DNA of 64,000 bases from Punctularia strigosozonata HHB-11173 SS5. Lineage: Eukaryota; Basidiomycota; Agaricomycetes; Corticiales; Punctulariaceae. Under the pieces are notes generated by a model that saw only the letters and a list, made by a program, of their open reading frames with translations, was not told where the DNA came from and did no database searches. Every line of letters starts with the position of its first letter. Position 1 is the stretch's first letter. The DNA is taken from contig NW_006767435.1 of NCBI RefSeq assembly GCF_000264995.1, positions 927,523 to 991,522 on the forward strand. Direction: 5' to 3'. Shown in pieces: positions 34,640-47,000 of this stretch. Position numbers and translations under genes: made by a program.

Positions 34640-36520
34640 ATGCTCTCTGTGATTGACGTGCCGCCTATCCCGCTCCCGCGTCAGCTTGCCCTGGACCCGC
34701 CCCCGCTCCCGGTACACAACGCACACGCACGGACGGTGCATCAGACCAAGCCTACTGTCGAACGTGAACCTCCAGCCCCGCCCACACCGGAAGAGCGCCT
34801 CGCGCGCACGCTTGGCCCGCTCGCGTCGCAGCACCACCGCTCCGAATATGCGCGGTTGAAGCACGGTCCGCGCGGCGCGCCGTACGCCTACGTCCCGCTC
34901 GCGCTCGCGTATCCGCATCACCACGCGCACCTCCTCCACCGCCAACGGCTCTCCGCGGCGCAAGGCATTACCCTCAGCGCGACAAGTTCGTCAACTCCGG
35001 ACGTGCCATGCCCCACATATCTCTCAGGACCCGCCGCATCTGAAGCCGCAGACGACCAATCCCAGCTACCGCCCGTCGAAGAAGCCCTCGAGGCGGCCAT
35101 AATGGCCGCGATCGACGCGCCCCTCGACGCGCCCGCACCCGCTCCTCTACCGATACGTCCATCAGGCGACCGCCGGATTAAAACGAGCGAAACGCACCCC
35201 ATCCACGTCTCGCCGCTCATCCCACCCGAGCTCCTCGCCCTCCTCTCCACCCACCTCTCTCCCGCCTCTCCTCATCCTTCACCTCTGCAAGCGTCTCAGC
35301 AGCCGCCGACGATATTCACCGTCCCCGCATCGTACACCCTCGACCGCCTCGCCTTCTCAGCACACCTCCCCCCGCCCCCACCGGCGCATATATCCACATA
35401 TAGCGCGCTCCCGTCTCGGGCGCGCTCGCCCCCACCCGCGAACAGACCGCCGACGCGCACGGGGTCAGGCGGCGGCCTCGGCACCTTTGCCTTCTTCTCC
35501 AAACGCCCGCCGTTGAAACCGTTCCCCTACCCGCAGCAGGAGCAACAGGAAGAAGTCGAGAAGACCAGAACGGCGCCGTCGCAGCCGCTCTTGCACGTCC
35601 CCCGCCCGCCGATCGGCAACCTGCTGCTTTCGTCCTGCCCGGGCAAAAAACGTAACGTTTTTCTTTTCCCCTCTTCCACGCCTTTCCAAACGAGACCTCA
35701 CGATATCGCGTTTTGTTTTTGGTCGTTAGTGCGCCTCAACCCCACCCCGCCGCCCGAGTCCAACGCCCAAGGACAAGAACAAGGGCAGGGGCAGGGACAA
35801 GGACAAGGACAGCGTCCGGCCGTGCGCCGCTCGGTCCGAGCCGACCTCGCGCGTATCCGCGCCCTCGGCGTCGGCTGTGTCGTGTGTCTGCTCGACGACG
35901 CCGAGCTCGCGTTCCTCGGCGCGCCGTGGGAGGAGTACGCGCAGGCGGCGAGGGAGGTCGGCGTGGACGTCGTGCGCGTGCCGACGCCCGAGGGGCTCGG
36001 CCCGCTCGCTTTGGGCTCGTCGGCGTCAGCATCTCCATCGGACGAGACGGACGGAGAGGAGGAGAGGGGGGAGGGGGGAGAGGAGCCGACGGTAGCCGGC
36101 CTCGACGCCTGCCTCGACGCGATCATCGCGCGCTACACGCGCCGCAGCGTGCCCGTCCTCGTACACTGCCGCGGCGGCGTCGGCCGCGCGGGCGTGCTCG
36201 CCGCGTGCTGGGCGATCAAGCTCGGCCTGCTCGGCTGGCTCGACCCGCCCACGCCGTGTCCCACCTCGCCGCCCCGGAACAAGCGCAAGCATAGCGCGAC
36301 GTTCGCGTTCGCGTTTCCCGAGAAGCCGGAGGACGAGAAGCCGAGGAAGAGGCGGGAAGAGGAGGAGAGCGGGGTGCGGATCGATACGCTCAGGCTCGTC
36401 GAGCGCGCGATCGCGCTCGTGAGGCGGAGGAGGAGCGTGAAGGCCGTCGAGACGTACGAGCAGGTCCGGTTCTTGGTAGAGTACGTGGAATATTTGCGGA
36501 CGAAGGCCGGAGGAGCATGA
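34640..36520 (+). CDS. CDKN3-like dual-specificity phosphatase with long N-terminal extension
   Basis: Two exons (34640-35651, 35730-36520) join in frame to 600 residues. The C-terminal part carries the cysteine-phosphatase signature VHCRGGVGRAG, preceded by LARIRALGVGCVVCLLDDAE and EVGVDVVRVPTPEG. It ends with ETYEQVRFLVEYVEYL. This layout matches CDKN3/KAP, which dephosphorylates CDKs. The block SSCPGKK, just before the intron, fits the CDKN3 N-terminal strand. About 330 residues ahead of it are Pro/His-rich, disordered and unrelated to known domains. A (GQ)n run sits inside the catalytic domain as an insertion. CDK as substrate is inference. Confidence 0.75.
   Translation: MLSVIDVPPIPLPRQLALDPPPLPVHNAHARTVHQTKPTVEREPPAPPTPEERLARTLGPLASQHHRSEYARLKHGPRGAPYAYVPLALAYPHHHAHLLHRQRLSAAQGITLSATSSSTPDVPCPTYLSGPAASEAADDQSQLPPVEEALEAAIMAAIDAPLDAPAPAPLPIRPSGDRRIKTSETHPIHVSPLIPPELLALLSTHLSPASPHPSPLQASQQPPTIFTVPASYTLDRLAFSAHLPPPPPAHISTYSALPSRARSPPPANRPPTRTGSGGGLGTFAFFSKRPPLKPFPYPQQEQQEEVEKTRTAPSQPLLHVPRPPIGNLLLSSCPGKKRNVFLFPSSTPFQTRPHDIAFCFWSLVRLNPTPPPESNAQGQEQGQGQGQGQGQRPAVRRSVRADLARIRALGVGCVVCLLDDAELAFLGAPWEEYAQAAREVGVDVVRVPTPEGLGPLALGSSASASPSDETDGEEERGEGGEEPTVAGLDACLDAIIARYTRRSVPVLVHCRGGVGRAGVLAACWAIKLGLLGWLDPPTPCPTSPPRNKRKHSATFAFAFPEKPEDEKPRKRREEEESGVRIDTLRLVERAIALVRRRRSVKAVETYEQVRFLVEYVEYLRTKAGGA
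35770..35812 (+). repeat. Hexamer repeat encoding (Gly-Gln)n
   Basis: Imperfect GGACAA/GGGCAG hexamers encode a run of Gly-Gln at the start of the second exon of the phosphatase gene. Confidence 0.8.
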
Positions 36521-37143
36521 GGCTGGTTACCCTCCGAGGGTTTCAAGCCTCGTTTGATTAAGACTTTGGCGAGCTTTAAGCTCGGTCTCACTCACTGTGG
36601 ATCCATGTGGAGTATCTTGTCGTTTATTCGTGTTCAGGGCTCTTTATGCTTAACCCTATTGTTACCTTCGATAAGTACCTTTAGTGTAGCGCCGTACATA
36701 TCTCCGTCTTTCTCTCTTGTTGTTATCCTGCGTCGAGTTGGACGATCATGACGATTCGTCAATCAAGGTGGCACAGCCATCATTGGTGGCGGTGCCCGGC
36801 ATCCACGCAAGATGCCGAGATCTGGCCGTCCCGATGGAACCGGTAGCATTGTTTCACGCTGCTCCTCAAGGCGTACGACCGACTGTACAGCTGTTGCCCA
36901 CCCACTCGTCCTCCAGGTTGAGCGACGCCTCCCATCACATCCGCTATAGCGCAACAACGGCTTTCGAACTGTACGATCCTGTGAGGTTATCCGTTGCAGC
37001 GGCCTTGAAGGGGTATAACCAATGAACGTGCGGACAATGGAAACGGTCGGTACTCTTTTCACACCCACCCTCTCATCGTCTTCCTTATCCTTTCGCAGAT
37101 ACACCTCGAAGACCTCACGAAAACGGTTCCGGGCTCCAGACGT
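36521..37143. other. Intergenic, no supported gene
   Basis: It holds the 3' region of the phosphatase gene and the upstream region of the next gene on the same strand. No feature stands out. Confidence 0.4.
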
Positions 37144-38619
37144 ATGATCTCGCTCGAAGACGCAAAGCCCACGCCGGACGGTGCGGCCGTCGTAGCGTCC
37201 AGCACCCCCTTTGTTCCCCCGCCCACGATCTCGACAATGGCGCCAGATGCGCGTGTTACTTCTACATCTACGTACAGACGCAAACCGCGCGTGACGTACC
37301 GCTCGCCCTCGGCGACGTACCAGCCCGGCCCGCGCGTCGAAGGCCAGCTCCCGCCCAACTTCGGCTACCCGCCGCCCCGCCGACCTCGCTCGCCGCCGCG
37401 ACCGCTCTACCCCACCTCCTTGCCCTCCGACGCTACATCGTCCGCTTCCGGCAGCAACAGCACGGGCTCGACCAAGCTGCCCTTCGCCGAGCTCCGGGCC
37501 ACGATCGCGTCCGAGGCGGCGAAGGGCGGCGACAGGTACCGCAAAGTGCTCCACGCTCGCGCGCAGACGTCCGCCGCGCGCGCGCACTCGCTGTACCACC
37601 CCGCGGGCCGCCTCGCGCTCTCGCTCCCGCCTCTGGAGCCCGCGTCGCTCGCGGGCGCTGCGGACTACTCGACGCTGTACCGCCAGCTCCCGCCGCCGGC
37701 CGTCGTGAATGTAGAAGCCCCGCCATCCAGCAACGGGAACGGGAGTCGCGAGCGCCCGCAGCGCGCGCGCCAGCCGGCGGCGAAGCTGAGGGAGGAGGAG
37801 AGGATTGCGGTGCAAGGGGCGCTGGCGCTCGCGGCCGGGCGCGGCGCCGACGTAGGGGACGAGGGCGAAGTGGAAGAGGGCGGGGTGAGGGAGCGCAGCC
37901 CGAAGAAGAGGCGGGCGGCGGGAGGGGTGGGCACGGCGAAGAGGAGGAGGGTGGCGAGGGAGCGCGAGGAGGAGGAGGGAGAGGGGTATGCGGCTCCGCC
38001 GAAACGCACGCCGAGGGCGCGTAGGAGGGAGGCGCCGGTGGAGGAAGAGGAAGAGGAGGAGGCTGGTGAGGAGGGTGCGGGTGCGGGTGCGGGTGGGGAG
38101 GAGGGACAGGGCGAGCAGGATGCGGATGTGTTGCCTGGCAAGCCGGCAAGGAGGGGCGCGGCGAAGAGTGCCAGGCCGCGCGCGAGGAGGGCGCCTGCGA
38201 GTGCGACGAGGAGGAGGGAGCCGAGTCCGGTACTGAGCGAGGCAGCGACGGAAACGAGCTCGATTCTGAATGTGCAAGCGCAGCCGGGCGCGGAGCCGGC
38301 GAAGAGGCGGACCGCGGCACGGAAGAGCGCGGGTGGTCGGAGGGCACGCGCTAGTAGGGTCAAGGTGGATCAGGAGGCCGAGGTGCAGGCCGAAGTGGAA
38401 GGTGATCCCGATGCCGAGGCCGCAGGAGAGGAGAAGTCCGGAGGTGCCGAGTCCGCGTCTGCGTCTGCGGAAGGCGTGGAGGAGGAGACGACTGCGATGC
38501 AGGTCGATGTGGACGCGGACCCTGCTCAAATGCCTGTCGAGCCGGATGTGGACGCCCGACCGGAAGCGGGCGTCGTTCAAGAATCGGCGCTGGTGGAGCC
38601 TGAATCGGGCCCGGGGGAC

Positions 38620-38654
<35 letters not shown>

Positions 38655-38835
38655 TGCGAATGACACTGCACCAGTTCAAGACCCGGCGGAGGAGAGTGCG
38701 GCCCAGACGGAAGAGCTGGCGATGGCCATCGACCCCGCACTCATGGCCGAGTCGGCTGCTGCTATCGCGCTGGGCACGCAGGTGCACGTTCCGGCCGACG
38801 AGCATCGTCAAGGCGTAGTTGCCCCGGTTGCTTGA
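37144..38835 (+). CDS. Disordered, charged, probably nuclear protein of unknown function
   Basis: A single open frame of 563 codons from the ATG at 37144. A conserved-looking N-terminal part (YRRKPRVTYRSPSATYQPGP, LPFAELRATIASEAAKGGDR, HSLYHPAGRLALSLPPLEP) is followed by a long Glu/Arg/Ala-rich region. Several basic clusters resemble nuclear signals (SPKKRRA, TAKRRRVARE, KPARRGAAKSARPRARRAP). A polyproline run encoded by CCG repeats (38620-38655) precedes an acidic C-terminus. No enzyme motif is visible. High GC keeps the opposite strand open almost throughout, so the sense strand was chosen on protein character. Function unknown; nuclear location is inference. Confidence 0.55.
38620..38655 (+). 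repeat. CCG trinucleotide repeat (polyproline)
   Basis: About eleven CCG units encode a polyproline run in the disordered protein. Confidence 0.9.
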
Positions 38836-41080
38836 ACTCAAAGCAGGTACGTCTCGCTGTGCATATTGTGATTACGAGCTTCTAACTGGCGAATCGACCA
38901 GCGTCTGCTCTGTGCATTATATCGTCATATCTCACCCCCGATTAAGGCGGTTGTTTGATTTTAACATACTGTGCGTTTCCGGTGTGTACCTCTCCATTAC
39001 GATCAATATCACGGTTTCTTGTCATAGTAATTTTAGTTCCGGCGCAGAGCATGCAAAGGACATATGAACGTTGTCAAGCATTTTGTAATCGGATGTTTGT
39101 TTAGCTTCCGTACTCAAACAATGACATCCGTCGAGGTTGCGAAAAAGCTGCCAGCTGTCCTATAGCGGTCGTCGTCCCCGGGTCCAAGGAATGGTATGAT
39201 ATACCGGGGGAGCGGGCATGTTCGCTCCCGGCTTCATAGTACCCAGTCCATGAGCAGTGAACGGCAAGACGGGGCATCTGATCGGCAGAACATGGAGGGC
39301 AAGAGATGCGGGTGCAGTCGCCCATTATTACCTGCTGCGGAGGTTCTGTCGTATCCACGCTGGCGGCGTTAACGAGGGTTGTCGTCGATATTGGTGATCT
39401 TGGCCAAGGCTAGGCCAGTTCGCTGGACCCTCGGCGTTGGCTATGGGCGTGCAAGTCGTCCTCGGGCGCACTCTCGGCCGGTCAATCTCTAGAGCTTCGA
39501 GAAATCCTCGAAGAAGAATCGCAGCGCCTTGAGAATAAGTCACTATGAATATCAAGAATATCAATGAATGGCAGACGCACAACTTGATGTGAGAGGCCGG
39601 GAGATGAATAACATTGTAAGCCGGCAGAACGCTTCGTTGATTCATGAAATCCTCGGGACGGGCGCAATATAGCAAATTCCGCGTGCTATGGTATTGAAGC
39701 TTGAATGGTCGGTTTCTCGTACGGTGTGAACTGAGTCCATGGAATCTCATGAGCCAGAAGGTAGGCCTCGCCATCCACACCTCTGGCATCGACGTGGTCG
39801 ACATTATTGAGAACGGCGAAAGGACTGGCATGCGTTCACCGTCTACGCTGGGAGATTCGGCTATCTTTCGCTTCCGCATCCCGACGATAGTATGAACCTA
39901 TGTGATTGGAAGCACGGCGATGACATCTGATATTCTGCACAACCCATAAGACGGTGGAGTATGAAAACGTTCCTTGGCCTCCTTCGTAGCAATCCAAAGC
40001 GGAGCCGAATCAGGACAACTCAGGCCAGTAAAGCTAACGGCCGATGATAACAATGAGCGATGGATCCATGTGATTTCTGTCAACGTTTTGTATACGCGCC
40101 TTTTGCTCAGCTGACTTGGGAAAAAGATGACGGTGGCGCCCGGGTGCAGATGCAAACGCTCCAGCTAAAACACACAGGGTCGCAGAGTTTAAGGTTCGTA
40201 GTTTGAACAAATCAAGGTTAATTATATGAGCCAATAGTGAGATCTCGTGTTCAGATTCTGTTCGGGCGGAACGAGGCTAGCGGGTCGGAAGCGATGGACG
40301 GAACGGGTGGGGAAGTTCTTCGGAGAACGAGAAGAAAGGCGGGTGGGAGCCTTGTGATTCATGTTTTGGGTCCTACTGCTTGGGCATTAAACATTGAGGA
40401 ACCTCCTCCACAAGTTTGCGGGGGAGCATTTTATGTGTTCGAATATGAGAATTCAACGCGAGACAGACGCACTCGAACGAACTCGAGTGAGGACTGAGTA
40501 CAAGTGTGCCCGTCGAGGTGGCATCAGAGCGCGTCGCGACGCGCGACAACCATTGCCTTTTCAGGTTATGGGCTCTTTCCTCCTGACGCCATCGACCCCG
40601 CGCGACGCGAATAGCAAAACAATTCTGGACCTTAGCTGAACTCGCTCTCCCCTGATTCTCATTCGCGAAAATGGAGGCTAGTGCCTGTACCCCACGGGGC
40701 CCCGGTTGATTATGATCGCAGAGGAGGTCACGCACGCTGATGGCAAGCGAGTCAGGATCTCCGATCCTCCAGGCTGGTAGCGACGACCCTCACATTCCAC
40801 GCGCCATCATTGGATACGGCAGCCGTCGTTCGCGAAGGAGCCCATGTGCTTTCCCTCCCCCAAATGACTTCCTTCCATCAATGTGTCGAAAATATGTGCG
40901 GGCTAGGATGATCCAGTCGCACGGACAGTAGTTTCGGGAGGGTCATGGGCAGACGACGGAGCTTCGAAGCCCTCCCACTGATATATCTTTTAGCGCGTAA
41001 CCATTGCGGTGCCTCCTTTCGAGCCTGCACCCTCTCCAGCCTGACTGCTTGCTTGCTCGCGCGCCAAGTAGCCAGCGGCG
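38836..41080. other. About 2.2 kb without a supportable gene
   Basis: Only short frames are present. On the minus strand between 40234 and 39330 some stretches look coding-like (for instance HLHPGATVIFFPSQLSKRR, and VLNNVDHVDARGVDGEAYLL in another frame), but they are broken by stops and could not be joined by plausible introns. I do not recognise a family. This may be a decayed host gene. Confidence 0.4.
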
Positions 41081-44000
41081 ATGGCAATCATGATGCGTCA
41101 ACCAGCGAACGCGTCCGCCGTCAGCCTCAATGCTAACGCCGGGAGTGCATACGGGTCGACGGCCTCTCTGACGCGTAAGACTCTCGTCGACATATTGAAA
41201 AGCGCGAAAATTTCAATTGACTTCTGTCTTTCCCTTGCCGACAGAAAATGCGGCCGCCCCGGGCATTGACGGCCCCTCACGGTTTTCAGAAAACATTGGA
41301 GGGCCGGAAGAGTCAGCGGCAGCGGCGAGGGCGGCGAATGCAAGAGGTGCTGGAGCAGGCGCGGCGGGTGCGGGTGCGGCAACTGGAGCAGCAGCTGCGC
41401 CGAAGAAACCGATATACAAGAGGCGATGGTTTATCATTGCCAGCATCATTAATGCATGTATCGGCATCGCCCTCCTCTTCATTATCCTGTACCCGGTCGT
41501 CGCGGCCATCGCGCAGTCCATCATCAACAAGAGCGTCCTTCATGTCGAGCACGCGGACATCTCGAATCCCACCAACACCTCGTACGTTGAACCCACAAGG
41601 TTATCCGGTATATATGCACTACTTACTATTGTCTTCAGGTTTACTCTGGGGTTGCAGGGCATCGTACGTGTTTACCGCATATACCCACTCGTACCCGCTC
41701 TCATGGGTTTTTAGGTTACTCACACCGGAATATTCAAGGCCAAGATCACGTTCACCGAGCCCATCACCGTCTCATGGGTGAACGGCGACAACGAGACTGA
41801 GTTGGGCGTGATGGATATGGACACGCTCAAGGCGAACCACCACCGGGCAACGATCAATGAGACGACGACGTTCAACATCACGAACGAGGCCGGCTTCGGC
41901 GAGTTCGCTTCGGCAATGATCACCCAGAAGACGTTCCAGTGGAAATTGACGAGCAGCAAGCTGAAGGTCGCCGCGCTGAAGTTCCCGGTCGCGCACGGTC
42001 TCCACTTCAAGAAGACCATCACGCTGAACGGTTCGCACATCGGTTGGCTGCTGGAGTCTTCAGTGCTTAAACATAACCATTATCTGTGCCACACAGGTTT
42101 TGACAGCTTTAACGGCAATGTGCAGCTCAAGAACTTTTTGCTCCCGAGCGACTCGCCTCTTGGAGGTATCAACTACCAGGCCGACACCGCTCTCACGAAC
42201 CCGAGGTCAGCTGGGCGTCAGCTCCACTCGTCGCTGGAAATCACAAGCTGATCCCACCTATTCCCCACAGCCCGTTCAAGCTCAGTCTCGGCACGGTCGT
42301 CTTCGATCTGTCCTACAACAACTTGTTCCTCGGGTCCGGCACCTCGACCTCGACGAACATTGTGAGCTCCGAAAGCTTGCCCTCGCTCGTGTATTGAACG
42401 ATCATCTATTTACACGTTTGGACAGGCCCCCGGCTCGAATGACATCACGCTCAAAGGTCGTCTCCTCCCCCAGCAGGGCGATGAGAACATAGCGCAGGTT
42501 TCGACCCTCTTCACGTCGTACATAAACGGAGAGACGTCCGATGTGATCGCGACCGGCCAGTCGACGTTGCTCGAAGACAATACTACTGTGTCGTGGTTGT
42601 CCCATGGGCTACAGAGCCTCAAGCTCCACGTACCGTTCAAGTCGTTCACGCCCATCGACCCGATAAAAGCGATCAGCATCGGCGAGATGTCGCTCGCGTT
42701 CAGCGCGACGAACCCGTGGGCGCCGATGGCGAGCAGCGACTCGGTGAAGGCTTCCATGCGTGCGTTCATCCACACCTACACGCATAGCATGTGACTCACG
42801 TCGTCCTTTCATACCCGTAGAACTGCCGTTCGGATTCAGCGTTTCCGTGTCCGAAATTCAGAACGCGTTCAACATCACCCGTAACAACGCCACAGTCGCG
42901 GGCCTCAGCACCGTACGCGTGCTGTCACGTTCCTCGTTTCCGAGCCGTCTCGGCTGACTCCTTGCCTTCTTAGCCGCTTGGCGCGTCGACGTCGTCCATC
43001 TCCGTCCTGAGCTCGACCGACACCAGCGGCACGATCGATATCACCATCAACAACAGCGCGCTCACCTCCGCCGCGGACGACCACGACCACTTCTCCTCAT
43101 TCAGTGAATTATTCGTACCATCAGCACCTCCTGATACATGATACTGACCCTAGCCCGTGTGCACAGACGCCATGCTGACCGACAGCGAGAAGGCCGAATT
43201 TCAACTCGTGGGACATGCAAGGGCGATCGCGAACATGAGCATCGGCCTCATCACGCTCGACCCCATTAAGTTCAACGTGACGTCGAGCCTGGACGGGCTG
43301 CAGGGGCTGAAGGGGATGACGACGATCGAGGGCGTCGACGTGCTCGGCGGGACTGAGGAAGGGCTCCAATTGGCTGTCAACGGTCAGCTGATAGTTCCGG
43401 GTGTGCGCGTGCTAGTCAGCGATCTTAACGGAACCGGCAGTGTCGATATTCAACCCGTCAAACTTGAACCTCGATACCGGCGATTTGAGTGAGTGGGCCC
43501 ATCTGCCTCCCGTCGTAAATCTTCTGATTTCCTGCGATGCAGCCCTCGCACTCCAGAAAGATGGAAACGCGCTGGGCACTACGACCCTGCCCAACTTGAA
43601 GCTGAACAGAGGCAACAACTCCATCCAGGCGACGGCCATATTCGCGGTAAGTTCACATATGCGCTTGTAATATTACGTGGAACTGACCGTAGCGTGAAGG
43701 CGAACAGTAACCCGACGGCTCTGCAAACACTCAACAATTACGTCGCCCGCCAGGGTACGCACGCATTTCTCTCCTGGTCGGGCGCGCTGTTGACTTCTGC
43801 ATCTTTAGATGTGCCCATTGACATCGCTGGGGCGTCGTATAGCACCAAAGTTGATTCGCTGCTGCAAGCATTCGAGACCCTCCAGATTGGGGCAACGCTG
43901 CCCGGCCTGAAATCCTTCCTCTTGGATTCTGGGTCCCTCACAGGTATAGGATTTTGCGAGTGCCCCAACCCTTGCGTTGTGCTGACCATCTTGGCGTGAC

Positions 44001-47000
44001 AGTCTTGAACTCCACTGGAAAGAGCGATAACATTTCTCACGTCCAAGTGAAGCTGGCCAACCCATTTACCGCTCCCCTCCAGATTACCAAGATCACGTCC
44101 TCGGTTACCTCGTTCGGGATCAACCTAGGCTCCATCGAGACGGACACGTCGTTCCACGCGCCCGGAAAGGAGGCGACCGATTCCCCGACGTTGCCGCTGA
44201 ACATGAACCTGGATCCTGCTTCAATATTCACTCTCACCCGACAACTGGCTGTGGAAGCTGGGCTGGATACCGCCCAACTGGATGGGATCGTTAAACTGGG
44301 TGGATACGAATACCTGAACATCGACACCAGTACCGACGCTACTCCTGCCGCAAACTCCTCCAAGAAGCGTGACAATATCTACACGTACGTCATTGCCCTC
44401 ACTTTCCGTCCTTCCGCGCTCATCAGACGGCGCAGCGGGTTCAACCTGCCTGACTTCGTGGACAAGGCGTTCAAACAGTTGAGGTCGGATGTAAAGCTTT
44501 CAACCGATGTCACGATCGGTGAGCCATGGCTTTTTCGGCACATACCGCAGTCTCGTTTACTAACTCCTTGCACGTAGGAAATTACAGCACCACGCTCCAA
44601 TACACACAAACCGATCTGCCCATCTCAACCGACTCGAGTCTGAACGAGCTCCTGCCCATCCTGGCAGCCCCCATAGTCCAAAAAGTCGTATCGGGATCAG
44701 TCCTTGGGATCGATAATGTCCTCATCTCGGGTGTTAAGGAGGATTCGTTCCGTAAGCCTACAATGGATTTCCACCTTGCCTCTTGGCAGCCTCTAAATTT
44801 TTGCAGAAACCGCATTGAAGGGATCGATCACCGAAGCTGGGCCTTGTATGCGCGTTCCTTCCGGTGATTTTGCAGAGCTAACAACTCCTCTAGTTGATGC
44901 CTCGATCTCGTTCCCGTCCGGCCTGGTGGTGTCATGGTCAGGCAAACCCATTGGCAAGATCGCCATGGACGACCTAAAGATCACTGGTGACGTTGGCGGT
45001 CAAATCGATTTGAAATCTGCCTTCACAGTGGTAGATTCCGCACAATTAGCAGAGTTCTCCAAGGTACGTTGATGATCGACGATGCACTGAGATGGTGCTT
45101 ATATCTTCGCAGACTCTGCTGACTGAGGAGTCTTTCGATTGGTCCATCTCGGGGGAGAATTTGAGTGGTGAGTGCCTCATTCTCGTGACCATTGATTACG
45201 TACTGACTGGCACTGCAGTCTCTGCATTGGGTGAGTTTATAGGACGTCCGTTGGCGCCGTCTGCTGACAGAATGCAGGCATCGAGGTTACTGGAATCACC
45301 TTCGGTCCCGCATCGGTAACATTGAAGGGATTCAATGGGCTCAAGGGTGGCGTAAAGGTTTGTAGACTCAACTCATCAGAACTAGAGTACATGTGCTCAC
45401 CCCGCGCGTATCGCCAGATCAATAGTTTCGACCTTCCCGCCAATGACCCCGCCGGCGGCGTCAAACTCACCGTCGACTCTTCCGTAGCCAACGTAAGCTC
45501 AACTTCATATCGCAGCTATTCCGTGTCTGAATCTTGCATATCAGCCCTCGCAAGTTGGCATAGAGCTCGACTCCCTGACGTTCAACGCCTTCGCCAACGA
45601 TACCCAAATTGGGGTTTTGACGTCGAACAGCAGCTTCACTCTTTCATTTGGCTCGACAATAGACCTAGGTCTTGCAGGACGTCTGATCCCTCAAGAGTCC
45701 TCGGATGGGTTGGCGACGGTACAGCGACAGTTCTGCTGATCCGTTGGCGGTGATTTAATGACGTTACAGGTGGCAACCATCTTCAACAACTTCATCCACG
45801 GCAAGGATAGTCCGGTGTCTGTGCATGGCCAGAGCGTGCAGCCGGATGTACGTCGTTGCAGAATTGTTATTCGCTGTGTTCTGACGTCCTGGTCAGGTGT
45901 CTTGGCTCAGCTCTGCTATCCCGTCTTTGCAGGTCGATACGACGCTGCCAAACCAAGGCGTTCTGGACCTCATTAAATCGATCACACTGGAGCAGTTGCA
46001 GGTGCACAGTGATACACGGGCCGTTTCTCGAAATGCATACTGAAACAAAACCTATGACAGTTGATGTTTACAGAGAATTCCGCTTATGGCCCCTCCTCCG
46101 GAAGCAATGCTACGGAGGCAGCGTTCACCCTGCCATTCGCTCTTCCGGTTGATATCATCGCCTTGGAGGGAGATTTCGTAGTCACTGTCGATGGCGTCTC
46201 CGTCGCTGAATTGCAAATCCCGATGAGCCCGGCCACAACGAATGTGGACACTCGAGTCCTTCAGCTGAAATTTGACGACGTGCCATTCGCTGCTTTCGGT
46301 GACAAGCATGATGCCTTCAATCAGTTCGTCGCCGCCGTCACGACATCGAAAACGGAGAAGTTCCATCTATCCGGGACAAGCAACGTTAATGCCAAAACTG
46401 GCGTCGGCGTGCTTCCGCTCACGGACATCGCGTTTTCAGTAGACACCTCGATCGCTGGGCTACAGGGACTGAACTCTAAGCCGACAACGGTTGGCTCATT
46501 GGACGTCGTGCATGGCTACTCGGATTTCCTGCTTATTAGCACCTCGGCTTCATTGTTCAATCCAAGGTAATGTACATGCTATAATCGCCTATATGTTATA
46601 ACTAATCATATACACAGTAATCTGACAATCGGCAAGTAAAGTAAGACCTATACGTCTCTTTCCTACTGATATGCATCGCAGGCACGGGCGACGTTAGCTT
46701 CAACCTGATTTTCGAGTGAGTATCTATTGCATCATATAAAACATTCTGAGGCTCACGTCCTGACAGAAACGCGGATATTGGATCGGCACTTATGGTACGC
46801 TCACCTGCGGCTTGTCATCACGCGTAACCTGAAAACTGACGTTTCTACTTCAGGACGGTCTCGTGATAGTTCCTGGAGCAGCCAACTACAGCGTTGGTAC
46901 GTCGTTTTGACTCAGAGCATGTTCCTTGGTCTCACGCGCTGGAAAGATGTGCACTTCTCACCGCAGGGAGACGCTGTATCAACCGGAGTTAAACTCCTCG

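Noticed and set aside
36763-38841. A 692-codon open frame on the minus strand opposite the disordered protein gene
   Set aside because: Its protein is Arg/His/Leu-rich without motifs, and it is open only because GC-rich codons on the other strand seldom give stops. The plus-strand frame has better protein character.
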